Source: JBFGWM01 sp041588495 (GTDB lineage: Bacteria > Pseudomonadota > Gammaproteobacteria > Pseudomonadales > JBFGWM01). Taken from it: a stretch of 10,728 nt of DNA. Under the pieces are notes generated by a model, which was not told the DNA's origin, did not search any database, and saw only the letters and a program-made list of their open reading frames with translations. Positions 1 to 8,749 of the stretch are shown here, in pieces (the stretch's first letter is position 1; each line of letters starts with the position of its first letter). A program made the translations under genes and the position numbers. The stretch spans positions 1 through 10,728 of the forward strand of contig JBFGWM010000082.1 in NCBI GenBank assembly GCA_041588495.1. The letters are read 5' to 3'.

Positions 1-1175
1 ACCACGCCGGCCCCGACGGTGCGGCCACCCTCGCGAATTGCGAAGCGCAGGCCATCTTCCATCGCGATCGGCGCGATCAGCGTCACCTTCATGCTCACGT
101 TGTCGCCAGGCATGACCATTTCAACGCCTTCCGGCAATTCGCAGGCGCCGGTCACGTCCGTCGTCCGGAAGTAGAACTGCGGACGGTACCCCTTGAAGAA
201 CGGCGTGTGACGACCACCCTCTTCCTTGCTCAGCACGTAGACCTCGCACTCAAACTTGGTGTGCGGGTTGATCGTGCCCGGTACCGCAAGCACCTGACCA
301 CGCTCAACATCTTCGCGCTTCGTGCCACGCAGCAGGACACCGACATTCTCGCCAGCACGCCCTTCGTCGAGCAGCTTGCGGAACATCTCAACGCCCGTAC
401 AGGTCGTCTTCTGGGTGTCCCGGATACCGACGATTTCAACCTCGTCGCCCACCTTCACGATGCCGCGCTCGACACGACCCGTTACCACCGTACCGCGACC
501 CGAAATCGAGAACACGTCCTCGATCGGCATCAGGAACGGCTGGTCGATGGGTCGCTCCGGCTCCGGAATGTACTCGTCCAGCGTCTCAACCAGCTTCTTC
601 ACCGCCGGCGTGCCGATATCCGAGGAATCACCTTCCAGGGCCTTCAGGGCCGATCCAATGATGATCGGGGTGTCGTCGCCAGGGAACTCGTACTGGTTCA
701 GCAGGTCACGGACCTCCATCTCAACCAGTTCCAGGAGCTCCTCGTCGTCCACCATGTCCGCCTTGTTCATGAACACGACGATGTACGGTACGCCAACCTG
801 ACGCGCCAGCAGGATGTGCTCACGGGTCTGCGGCATCGGGCCGTCTGCCGCGGATACCACCAGGATCGCGCCGTCCATCTGCGCAGCACCCGTGATCATG
901 TTCTTCACGTAGTCCGCGTGGCCCGGGCAGTCCACGTGCGCGTAGTGGCGCTCCGGGGACTGGTACTCAACGTGAGCCGTCGCGATCGTGATACCACGTG
1001 CGCGCTCTTCAGGAGCATTGTCGATCTGGTCGAACGCCTTCGCCTCGCCTCCGCCGAACTCCTCCGCACATACCCGGGTCAGCGCCGCAGTCAGCGTGGT
1101 CTTGCCGTGATCCACGTGACCAATCGTACCCACATTAATATGGGGTTTCGTGCGTTCAAATTTTTCCTTGGACAC
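1..1175 (-). CDS. tuf: Elongation factor Tu (EF-Tu), 3' end cut by the window edge
   Basis: EF-Tu is the GTPase that delivers aminoacyl-tRNA to the ribosomal A site in the cytoplasm. I translated the frame by hand through 391 complete codons without a stop or frameshift; it ends in ...GRTVGAGVV, so only about four to six C-terminal residues lie outside the window. Visible motifs: P-loop GHVDHGKT (residues 19-26), switch I ARGITI (about 59-64), DCPGH (82-86, with catalytic His86) and NKAD (137-140). Domain 2 follows with RGTVVTGRVERG, and domain 3 with the HTPFFKGYRPQFYFRTTDVTG stretch. The start is GTG at 1173-1175, giving the canonical N-terminus SKEKFERTKPH; an AGGGAGA ribosome binding site lies 7 nt upstream. 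It follows fusA by 41 nt and is the last visible str-operon gene. Many gammaproteobacteria carry a second tuf copy; none is visible here. Truncation is due to the window edge only. Confidence 0.98.
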   Translation of the reverse strand, partial: MSKEKFERTKPHINVGTIGHVDHGKTTLTAALTRVCAEEFGGGEAKAFDQIDNAPEERARGITIATAHVEYQSPERHYAHVDCPGHADYVKNMITGAAQMDGAILVVSAADGPMPQTREHILLARQVGVPYIVVFMNKADMVDDEELLELVEMEVRDLLNQYEFPGDDTPIIIGSALKALEGDSSDIGTPAVKKLVETLDEYIPEPERPIDQPFLMPIEDVFSISGRGTVVTGRVERGIVKVGDEVEIVGIRDTQKTTCTGVEMFRKLLDEGRAGENVGVLLRGTKREDVERGQVLAVPGTINPHTKFECEVYVLSKEEGGRHTPFFKGYRPQFYFRTTDVTGACELPEGVEMVMPGDNVSMKVTLIAPIAMEDGLRFAIREGGRTVGAGV

Positions 1176-1182
1176 GGCTCTG

Positions 1183-1189
1183 TCTCCCT
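1183..1189 (-). promoter_or_regulatory. Ribosome binding site of tuf
   Basis: The minus strand reads AGGGAGA here, 7 nt before the GTG at 1173-1175. It supports the GTG start over any internal ATG, because the N-terminal SKEKFERTKPH block of EF-Tu begins directly after that GTG. Confidence 0.8.
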
Positions 1190-1216
1190 GGGTCTTGTAT
1201 GGTCAGGTTCGTATAG

Positions 1217-3304
<2,088 letters not shown>

Positions 3305-3313
3305 TGCGATATG

Positions 3314-3317
3314 CCCC
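3314..3317 (-). promoter_or_regulatory. Weak ribosome binding site of fusA
   Basis: The minus strand has a GGGG core within ACCGGGGCAT, 9 nt before the GTG start at 3302-3304. The match to the anti-Shine-Dalgarno is poor, which suggests (inference) that fusA initiation leans on translational coupling to rpsG, whose stop codon is 28 nt upstream. Confidence 0.5.
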
Positions 3318-3332
3318 GGTTAAATAAGAAAA

Positions 3333-3803
3333 TCAGAAACGATAGTGTGAGAACGCCTTGTTGGCTTCCGCCATGCGATGCACGTCTTCACGCTTTTTAA
3401 CCGCCGAGCCCTTACCCTGAGATGCGTCCAGCATTTCACCGGCCAGGCGCTGCGCCATGGACTTCTCGCCACGCCGACGGGCAGCGTCCACAAGCCAGCG
3501 CATGGAAAGAGCGACCTGGCGACTGGGACGAACCTCGACCGGCACCTGATAGGTTGCACCACCGACGCGCCGCGACTTGACCTCGACGACCGGCTTGATC
3601 ATCTCCAGCGCTTTCTCAAACGTTTCGATCGGATCGCCACCACCCCGCTCCTGGATACGCTCCAAGGCGCCATACACGATGGACTCAGCCACGGATTTCT
3701 TGCCGGCTTCCATGACGTGGTTGATGAACTTGGCCAGGGTCTGGCTACCGAACTTGGGATCGGGCAGGATCGCCCGTTGCTGCACTACGCGCCTTCTTGG
3801 CAT
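3333..3803 (-). CDS. rpsG: 30S ribosomal protein S7
   Basis: S7 nucleates assembly of the 3' major (head) domain of 16S rRNA and lines the E-site mRNA exit path. In E. coli it also represses its own operon at the translational level. The product is 156 aa, the standard bacterial length, without the C-terminal extension known from E. coli K-12. Family blocks seen: MPRRR start, ILPDPKFGS (residues about 12-20), the rRNA-binding SRRVGGATYQVPVEVRP stretch, MRWLVDAARRR, and the C-terminal KKREDVHRMAEANKAFSHYRF. ATG start at 3801-3803 with an AGAGG ribosome binding site at 3812-3816, 8 nt upstream. It lies 95 nt after rpsL, behind a hairpin that is a candidate S7 operator, and 28 nt before fusA. 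Stop is TGA followed by T. Confidence 0.99.
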   Translation of the reverse strand: MPRRRVVQQRAILPDPKFGSQTLAKFINHVMEAGKKSVAESIVYGALERIQERGGGDPIETFEKALEMIKPVVEVKSRRVGGATYQVPVEVRPSRQVALSMRWLVDAARRRGEKSMAQRLAGEMLDASQGKGSAVKKREDVHRMAEANKAFSHYRF

Positions 3804-3846
3804 GAACTCAACCTCTATTCAGTCGGGTTAAACGCTTCAGGATGGT

Positions 3847-3875
3847 CCGGGATTCCGCACGTGGTGCGCACCCGG
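3847..3875 (-). promoter_or_regulatory. Candidate S7 translational operator hairpin in the rpsL-rpsG gap
   Basis: In the mRNA the 95-nt gap folds into an outer stem CCGGG/CCCGG (3871-3875 with 3847-3851), an asymmetric internal loop (UG on one side, GAAU on the other), and an inner stem CGCAC/GUGCG (3864-3868 with 3856-3860) closed by a CAC loop. In E. coli the intercistronic region between S12 and S7, also about 100 nt, binds S7 and represses the downstream cistrons. The position, spacing and bulged shape match that role. The fragment CGGAATC here, and AGTAA at 3878-3882 just before the stem, recall the 16S rRNA helix 43 area that S7 contacts, but these are short matches from memory. The structure is seen; the regulatory role is inferred. 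Confidence 0.55.
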
Positions 3876-3898
3876 CCTTACTGCCAAACGCCGATCGA

Positions 3899-4273
3899 TC
3901 AGGACTTGGGTCGTTTGGTACCGTACTTGGAACGACCCTGCTTACGATTGTTGACTCCGGACGTGTCGAGGCTGCCGCGCACCGTGTGATAACGCACACC
4001 CGGCAAATCCTTGACCCGGCCGCCACGAATCAGCACCACCGAGTGCTCCTGCAGGTTGTGCCCCTCACCGCCGATGTACGAGGTAACCTCGTAACCGTTG
4101 GTCAGGCGTACCCGGCATACCTTCCGCAGGGCGGAGTTCGGCTTCTTCGGCGTGGTCGTGTAAACCCGCGTGCAGACTCCCCTTTTCTGGGGACAGGACT
4201 GCAGGGCAGGTACGTCACTCTTGACCCGCCGTTGCTTCCGCGGCTTGCGAACCAGCTGGTTGATCGTCGCCAT
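3899..4273 (-). CDS. rpsL: 30S ribosomal protein S12
   Basis: S12 sits at the decoding centre of the small subunit and controls accuracy and inter-subunit communication. The product is 124 aa, the usual proteobacterial length. The conserved core is intact: VCTRVYTTTPKKPNSALRK, VRLTNGYEVTSYIGGEGHN, and GGRVKDLPGVRYHTVRG. Lys43 and Lys88 (Met counted as 1), the classic sites of streptomycin-resistance changes, are wild type, so no resistance is predicted from this gene. Asp89, the residue methylthiolated by RimO in E. coli, is present. The C-terminal part has GVNNRKQGRSKYGTKRPKS where E. coli has a GVKDRKQ version. ATG start at 4271-4273 with GGGAG at 4280-4284, 6 nt upstream. It is the first gene of the str block; a promoter and a terminator-like hairpin lie in its leader. 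Stop is TGA followed by T. Confidence 0.99.
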   Translation of the reverse strand: MATINQLVRKPRKQRRVKSDVPALQSCPQKRGVCTRVYTTTPKKPNSALRKVCRVRLTNGYEVTSYIGGEGHNLQEHSVVLIRGGRVKDLPGVRYHTVRGSLDTSGVNNRKQGRSKYGTKRPKS

Positions 4274-4314
4274 GCGACACTCCCGTGTTACTTCGTTTAG
4301 CTATTCAAGGGCCG

Positions 4315-4348
4315 AACAAAAAGGCAGGCCTCGCAGAGTCCTGCCCTT
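4315..4348 (-). terminator. Intrinsic terminator (or attenuator) between rpoC and rpsL
   Basis: On the minus strand the arm AAGGGCAGG (4340-4348) pairs with CCTGCCTTT (4320-4328), giving six G-C/A-T core pairs plus one G-U and two A-U. The 11-nt loop itself holds a CTC/GAG mini-stem. The stem is followed by TTTTTGTT (4315-4322), the classic U-tract. No T-run follows on the plus strand, so it works only for minus-strand transcription. It should end rpoBC transcripts, but it also lies downstream of the best rpsL promoter, so it may act as an attenuator in the str leader. Confidence 0.75.
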
Positions 4349-4362
4349 AAAAAAGAGGCGAG

Positions 4363-4391
4363 ATTCTATAGACCCCGCACCTTCGCGTCAA
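4363..4391 (-). promoter_or_regulatory. Putative sigma70 promoter of the str operon (rpsL-rpsG-fusA-tuf)
   Basis: The minus strand carries TTGACG (-35, 4386-4391; 5 of 6 matches), a 17-nt spacer, and TAGAAT (-10, 4363-4368; 5 of 6). Transcription would start near 4356, giving a leader of about 83 nt to rpsL. The bases between -10 and the start (CTCGCC) are GC-rich, as in stringently controlled ribosomal promoters that respond to ppGpp and DksA; that regulation is an inference. The promoter begins 22 nt past the rpoC stop. No comparable promoter is visible between the terminator hairpin and the rpsL ribosome binding site. Confidence 0.7.
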
Positions 4392-4403
4392 GGCACCCGC
4401 GTT

Positions 4404-4429
4404 TTCCGGGGACTCAGGAGTCCCCGGAA
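4404..4429 (-). other. Perfect 11-bp inverted repeat spanning the rpoC stop codon
   Basis: The arm TTCCGGGGACT (4404-4414) is exactly complementary to AGTCCCCGGAA (4419-4429) across the 4-nt loop CAGG. The rpoC TGA (4414-4416) lies in the loop and the first stem pair. In the mRNA the hairpin is followed by AACGCGGG, not by a U-run, so it is not an intrinsic terminator for rpoC. It could protect the rpoC 3' end after processing or be a Rho-independent pause site; both are guesses. Confidence 0.7.
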
Positions 4430-7400
4430 TTCAGTGCCTCGCTGAGCGCCTGTTCCACATCACTCGCGCTAACCGCCTCAAGACCCTCCGCCATCTGCCG
4501 CTTCCGCTTGCGGTCCGAATGGTAGGTCAGACCGGTACCCGCCGGAATCAGTCGTCCCACGACGACATTTTCCTTCAGACCGCGCAGGTAGTCGCGCTTA
4601 CCGGTCACCGCGGCCTCGGTCAGCACGCGGGTGGTCTCCTGGAAGGAGGCCGCCGATATACACGACTCCGTGGCCAGCGAGGCTTTGGTGATGCCCAGCA
4701 GGACCCGGTCGAAAGTAGCGGGTTCCTTGCCTTCCGCTGCCAGCCGGTCATTCTCCTCGCGTACACGGGTGAATTCAGCCTGGTCGCCCTTGATGTAACT
4801 GGAGTCGCCGACATCGGTGATTTCCACCTTGCGCAGCATCTGCCGGACAATGACCTCGATGTGCTTGTCGTTGATCTTTACACCCTGGAGACGGTAAACG
4901 TCCTGGATCTCGTTGATGATGTAGCGAGCCAGCTCCCCGATTCCAAGCAGGCGCAGGATGTCATGGGGATCAGAAGGCCCTGCGGAGATCACCTCACCCT
5001 GGTTGACGCTTTCACCCTCAAACACCTCGAGGTTGCGCCACTTCGGAATCAACGTCTCATATACTTCGCCGCCATCTGTCGGCGTGATCACCAGTCGCTT
5101 CTTGCCCTTGGTTTCCTTGCCGAAGCTCACGAGACCGGTAATCTCGGCGAGAATCGCCGGATCCTTCGGCTTGCGGGCCTCGAACAGGTCGGCCACCCGT
5201 GGCAGACCACCGGTGATGTCCCGGGTCTTGGTGACCTGGGGAATCCGCGCGACCGTGTCGCCCAGCTTGATCTCGTCACCATCTTTCAGGTTGGTGAGCA
5301 GCGAGCCGTCGACCAGCGGATAGATGGCCGGCGCACTGGCGCCCGGCAGGCTCAGAACCTTGCCCTTCTCATCCACAAGTCGCACCGAGGGCAGCGGATC
5401 GTGCCAGTCGCGCTTCTCGCGCTTGGCGCGATCGCGCTCGATCTTGATCTTCGCCGTGTCATGCTTGATCAGCAGCGTCTTGAGGCCGGTAACCGGATCG
5501 GTCTCCTCCTCACAGGTCAGGCCCTTGATCAGGTCAATGAACTCGATACGGCCGGCGACCTCGGAGACGATCGGGTGGTGGTGGGGGTCCCAGCGCGCGA
5601 TGACCGTCCCGGCCTTGACCTGGTCCCCATCCTTGACGCTCAACTCCGCACCGTAAACCAGCTTGTGGCGTTCACGTTCACGGCCGTGGGTGTCGATAAT
5701 GGCCAGGGTGGTCGAGCGGGAAACGATGACGAGGTGGCCCTTGTCGTTCTCCACGAACTTCGGGTCGTGCAGGCGCACGGTACCGTCCGTGTTCACCTCG
5801 ATATGATCGACCGTGCCCCGCGAAGCCGCACCACCGATGTGGAAGGTGCGCATGGTCAGCTGGGTACCCGGCTCACCGATGGACTGCGCGGCAACCACAC
5901 CGATGGCCTCGCCGATATTGGCAACGTGCCCGCGGGCCAGATCGCGCCCGTAGCAAAGGGAGCAAACCCCGTAGCGGGTGTCGCAGGTGATCGGCGAACG
6001 GACGGTGACTTCGTCGACGCCGTTCTTTTCCAGCTTGTCGACCAGGTACTCGTCCAGCAGCGTACCGCCAGGAACAAGAACATCATCGGTACCCGGGACG
6101 AACACTTCGGTCGCGGTCACTCGACCCAGCACCCGTTCACCAAGCGCTTCCACCACGTCTCCGCCCTCGATCAGCGGGGTGATCAGGAGGCCGTTATCGG
6201 TACCGCAGTCATGCTCGGTGACCACGAGATCCTGGGCCACGTCGACCAGGCGACGCGTGAGGTAACCGGAGTTCGCCGTCTTCAACGCCGTGTCGGCCAG
6301 ACCCTTCCGGGCGCCGTGGGTGGAGATGAAGTACTGCAGTACGGACAGCCCCTCGCGGAAATTCGCCGTGATCGGCGTCTCGATGATCGAGCCATCCGGC
6401 TTGGCCATCAGACCCCGCATACCCGCCAACTGGCGAATCTGCGCCGCGGAGCCCCGGGCGCCGGAGTCCGCCATCATGAACACGGAGTTGAAGGACTGCT
6501 GGCGAACCGTCTTGCCCTCGCGATCCTGCACCTCTTCGGTAGCGAGGTTTTCCATCATCGCCTTGGCGATCATGTCATTCGCGCGGGACCAGATATCCAC
6601 CACCTTGTTGTACTTCTCGCCCTTGGTGACCAGGCCCGAGGAATACTGGGACTCGATTTCCTGCACCTGCTTTTCAGCCTGCTCGATGATTTCCTGCTTC
6701 TCATCGGGAATGGCGAAGTCATCGACGCCGATCGAGGCGCCCGACCAGGTCGCATTGGAGAAGCCCATGTACATCAACTGGTCGGCGAAAATAACGGTCG
6801 CCTTCAGGCCGACGCGCCGGTAGCAGGTGTTGATCAGCCGGGAAATAGCCTTCTTGTTCATACCGTTGAACGCCCCGGAGGCACGCTCTTCTTCGGTACC
6901 GTTGATCAGGTCGTATGACAGCCCCCGGGGAACGATCCGCCACAAAATGGCACGTCCGACGGTCGTGTCAACGATGCGGGTCTGCTCGGTACTCCCGCCC
7001 TCGTCGTCGATCAGCAATTCATGGATGCGCACCTTGACCCGCGCCTGCAGGGCAACCTGCTGGGCACCAAAGGCACGTTCGACCTCGGCAATCCCGGAAA
7101 ACACCATGCCCTCACCCAGCGCATTAACCTTTTCGCGGGTCATGTAGTAGAGGCCGAGAACCACGTCCTGGGACGGCACGATGATCGGCTCGCCATTGGC
7201 CGGGGACAGGATGTTGTTGGTCGACATCATCAAAGCGCGCGCTTCCAGCTGCGCCTCGACGGTCAACGGAACGTGCACGGCCATCTGGTCGCCATCGAAG
7301 TCAGCGTTGTAAGCCGCGCAAACCAGCGGGTGCAACTGGATCGCCTTGCCCTCGATCAGAACCGGCTCAAACGCCTGGATACCGAGACGGTGCAGGGTCG

Positions 7401-8679
7401 GCGCACGGTTGAGCATGACCGGGTGCTCCCGGATCACCTCGGCGAGGATGTCCCAGACTTCCGCGGTCTCCCGCTCGACCATCTTCTTGGCCGCCTTGAT
7501 GGTGGTGGCCAGGCCGCGATGCGCAAGCTTGCTGAAGATGAACGGCTTGAACAGCTCCAATGCCATCTTTTTCGGCAGACCGCATTGGTGCAGGCGTAAC
7601 GTCGGGCCCACAACGATAACGGAGCGGCCGGAATAGTCGACCCGCTTACCCAGCAGGTTCTGACGGAAACGCCCCTGCTTGCCCTTGATCATGTCGGCAA
7701 GGGACTTGAGCGGACGCTTGTTGGAACCCGTAATGGCACGCCCGCGACGGCCGTTGTCCAACAGGGCGTCGACAGCCTCCTGCAACATCCGCTTCTCGTT
7801 GCGCACGATAATGTCCGGCGCACTGAGATCGAGCAGGCGCTTCAGGCGATTGTTACGGTTGATGACCCGCCGATAGAGGTCATTCAGGTCCGAGGTCGCG
7901 AAGCGGCCACCATCGAGGGGAACCAGCGGACGCAGGTCCGGCGGCAATACCGGCAGGACACTGAGCACCATCCACGCAGGATGGTTTCCGGAATTCTGGA
8001 AGGCCTCCAGCAGCTTGAGGCGCTTCGACAGCTTCTTGATCTTGGTGTCGGAGTTGGTCGTCGGGATCTCCTCGCGAATCGCCGCGATTTCCTTCTCCAG
8101 GTCGATGTTGCCGAGCAGATCCTGGATCGCCTCGGCACCCATCTTGGCAACGAACTCGTCCCCGTACTCTTCAAGCTTTTCGTAATACTGTTCGTCGTTC
8201 AGTACCGCACCCTTTTCGAGGTCGGTCATGCCCGGATCGAGCACCACGTAGGACTCGAAGTAGAGCACTCGCTCGATATCGCGCAGGGTCATGTCGAGCA
8301 TCAGCCCGATCCGGGACGGCAGCGACTTCAGGAACCAGATGTGTGCAACAGGGCTGGCCAGTTCGATGTGCCCCATGCGATCCCGGCGAACCTTGGTCAG
8401 GGTCACCTCGACCCCGCACTTCTCGCAGATCACGCCACGATGCTTCATGCGCTTGTACTTTCCGCACAGGCATTCGTAGTCCTTGACCGGACCAAAAATG
8501 CGCGCACAGAACAGGCCGTCACGTTCCGGCTTGAAAGTCCGGTAGTTGATCGTCTCGGGCTTCTTCACTTCGCCGAAGGACCAGGAGCGGATCATCTCGG
8601 GTGACGCCAAAGAAATGCGAATGGCGTCGAATTCCTCGACATGTCCTTGCTGCTTCAGCAGGTTGAGTAAGTCTTTCAA
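4414..8679 (-). CDS. rpoC: DNA-directed RNA polymerase subunit beta'
   Basis: Beta' forms the clamp, bridge helix, trigger loop and half of the active centre of RNA polymerase core. The product is 1421 aa (E. coli: 1407). Seen in order: the MKDLLNLLKQQG start; zinc ribbon Cys70, Cys72, Cys85, Cys88; VLPPDLRPLVPLDGGRFATSDLN; the catalytic NADFDGDQ at 458-465 with Mg-binding Asp460/462/464; second zinc site Cys825, Cys899, Cys906, Cys909; trigger-loop LTMRTFHIGG with Met943 and His947; the gammaproteobacterial SI3 insertion; and the C-terminal HDILRLLGI and VYRLQGVKINDKHIEVI blocks. Start is TTG at 8677-8679: it gives the family N-terminus and has GGGAG 7 nt upstream. The open frame runs back to 8850 inside rpoB, but that part is unlike any beta'. 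Compared with E. coli there is an extra segment at about 594-607 and a very basic stretch at 1077-1090 within SI3. Residue 1340 is Cys where E. coli and Pseudomonas have Phe. Confidence 0.99.
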   Translation of the reverse strand: MKDLLNLLKQQGHVEEFDAIRISLASPEMIRSWSFGEVKKPETINYRTFKPERDGLFCARIFGPVKDYECLCGKYKRMKHRGVICEKCGVEVTLTKVRRDRMGHIELASPVAHIWFLKSLPSRIGLMLDMTLRDIERVLYFESYVVLDPGMTDLEKGAVLNDEQYYEKLEEYGDEFVAKMGAEAIQDLLGNIDLEKEIAAIREEIPTTNSDTKIKKLSKRLKLLEAFQNSGNHPAWMVLSVLPVLPPDLRPLVPLDGGRFATSDLNDLYRRVINRNNRLKRLLDLSAPDIIVRNEKRMLQEAVDALLDNGRRGRAITGSNKRPLKSLADMIKGKQGRFRQNLLGKRVDYSGRSVIVVGPTLRLHQCGLPKKMALELFKPFIFSKLAHRGLATTIKAAKKMVERETAEVWDILAEVIREHPVMLNRAPTLHRLGIQAFEPVLIEGKAIQLHPLVCAAYNADFDGDQMAVHVPLTVEAQLEARALMMSTNNILSPANGEPIIVPSQDVVLGLYYMTREKVNALGEGMVFSGIAEVERAFGAQQVALQARVKVRIHELLIDDEGGSTEQTRIVDTTVGRAILWRIVPRGLSYDLINGTEEERASGAFNGMNKKAISRLINTCYRRVGLKATVIFADQLMYMGFSNATWSGASIGVDDFAIPDEKQEIIEQAEKQVQEIESQYSSGLVTKGEKYNKVVDIWSRANDMIAKAMMENLATEEVQDREGKTVRQQSFNSVFMMADSGARGSAAQIRQLAGMRGLMAKPDGSIIETPITANFREGLSVLQYFISTHGARKGLADTALKTANSGYLTRRLVDVAQDLVVTEHDCGTDNGLLITPLIEGGDVVEALGERVLGRVTATEVFVPGTDDVLVPGGTLLDEYLVDKLEKNGVDEVTVRSPITCDTRYGVCSLCYGRDLARGHVANIGEAIGVVAAQSIGEPGTQLTMRTFHIGGAASRGTVDHIEVNTDGTVRLHDPKFVENDKGHLVIVSRSTTLAIIDTHGRERERHKLVYGAELSVKDGDQVKAGTVIARWDPHHHPIVSEVAGRIEFIDLIKGLTCEEETDPVTGLKTLLIKHDTAKIKIERDRAKREKRDWHDPLPSVRLVDEKGKVLSLPGASAPAIYPLVDGSLLTNLKDGDEIKLGDTVARIPQVTKTRDITGGLPRVADLFEARKPKDPAILAEITGLVSFGKETKGKKRLVITPTDGGEVYETLIPKWRNLEVFEGESVNQGEVISAGPSDPHDILRLLGIGELARYIINEIQDVYRLQGVKINDKHIEVIVRQMLRKVEITDVGDSSYIKGDQAEFTRVREENDRLAAEGKEPATFDRVLLGITKASLATESCISAASFQETTRVLTEAAVTGKRDYLRGLKENVVVGRLIPAGTGLTYHSDRKRKRQMAEGLEAVSASDVEQALSEALNSGDS

Positions 8680-8686
8680 GGCTTTT

Positions 8687-8691
8687 CTCCC
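8687..8691 (-). promoter_or_regulatory. Ribosome binding site fixing the TTG start of rpoC
   Basis: GGGAG on the minus strand lies 7 nt before TTG at 8677-8679. The first in-frame ATG downstream is Met29 of the product, past the conserved MKDLL...EEFDAI block, and would remove it; hence TTG is the start. Confidence 0.85.
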
Positions 8692-8749
8692 ACCGGATTG
8701 TTTCCAGTTATTGCGCGGGCCTGTCTCCGCATGCAACCAGTACGGTCGA

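Noticed and set aside
1..1175. tuf as a truncated pseudogene
   Set aside because: The frame is intact to the first base of the window and only the last few residues are missing, so the cut is the window edge.
4404..4429. The hairpin at the rpoC stop as a rho-independent terminator
   Set aside because: In the minus-strand RNA it is followed by AAAACG rather than U residues; the true terminator-type hairpin lies at 4315-4348.
4519..6918. A 799-residue open frame on the plus strand opposite rpoC
   Set aside because: Its codons are the exact antisense register of rpoC; it stays open because rpoC avoids TTA, CTA and TCA codons in this GC-rich genome. It has no recognisable domain, and rpoC is fully conserved over the region.
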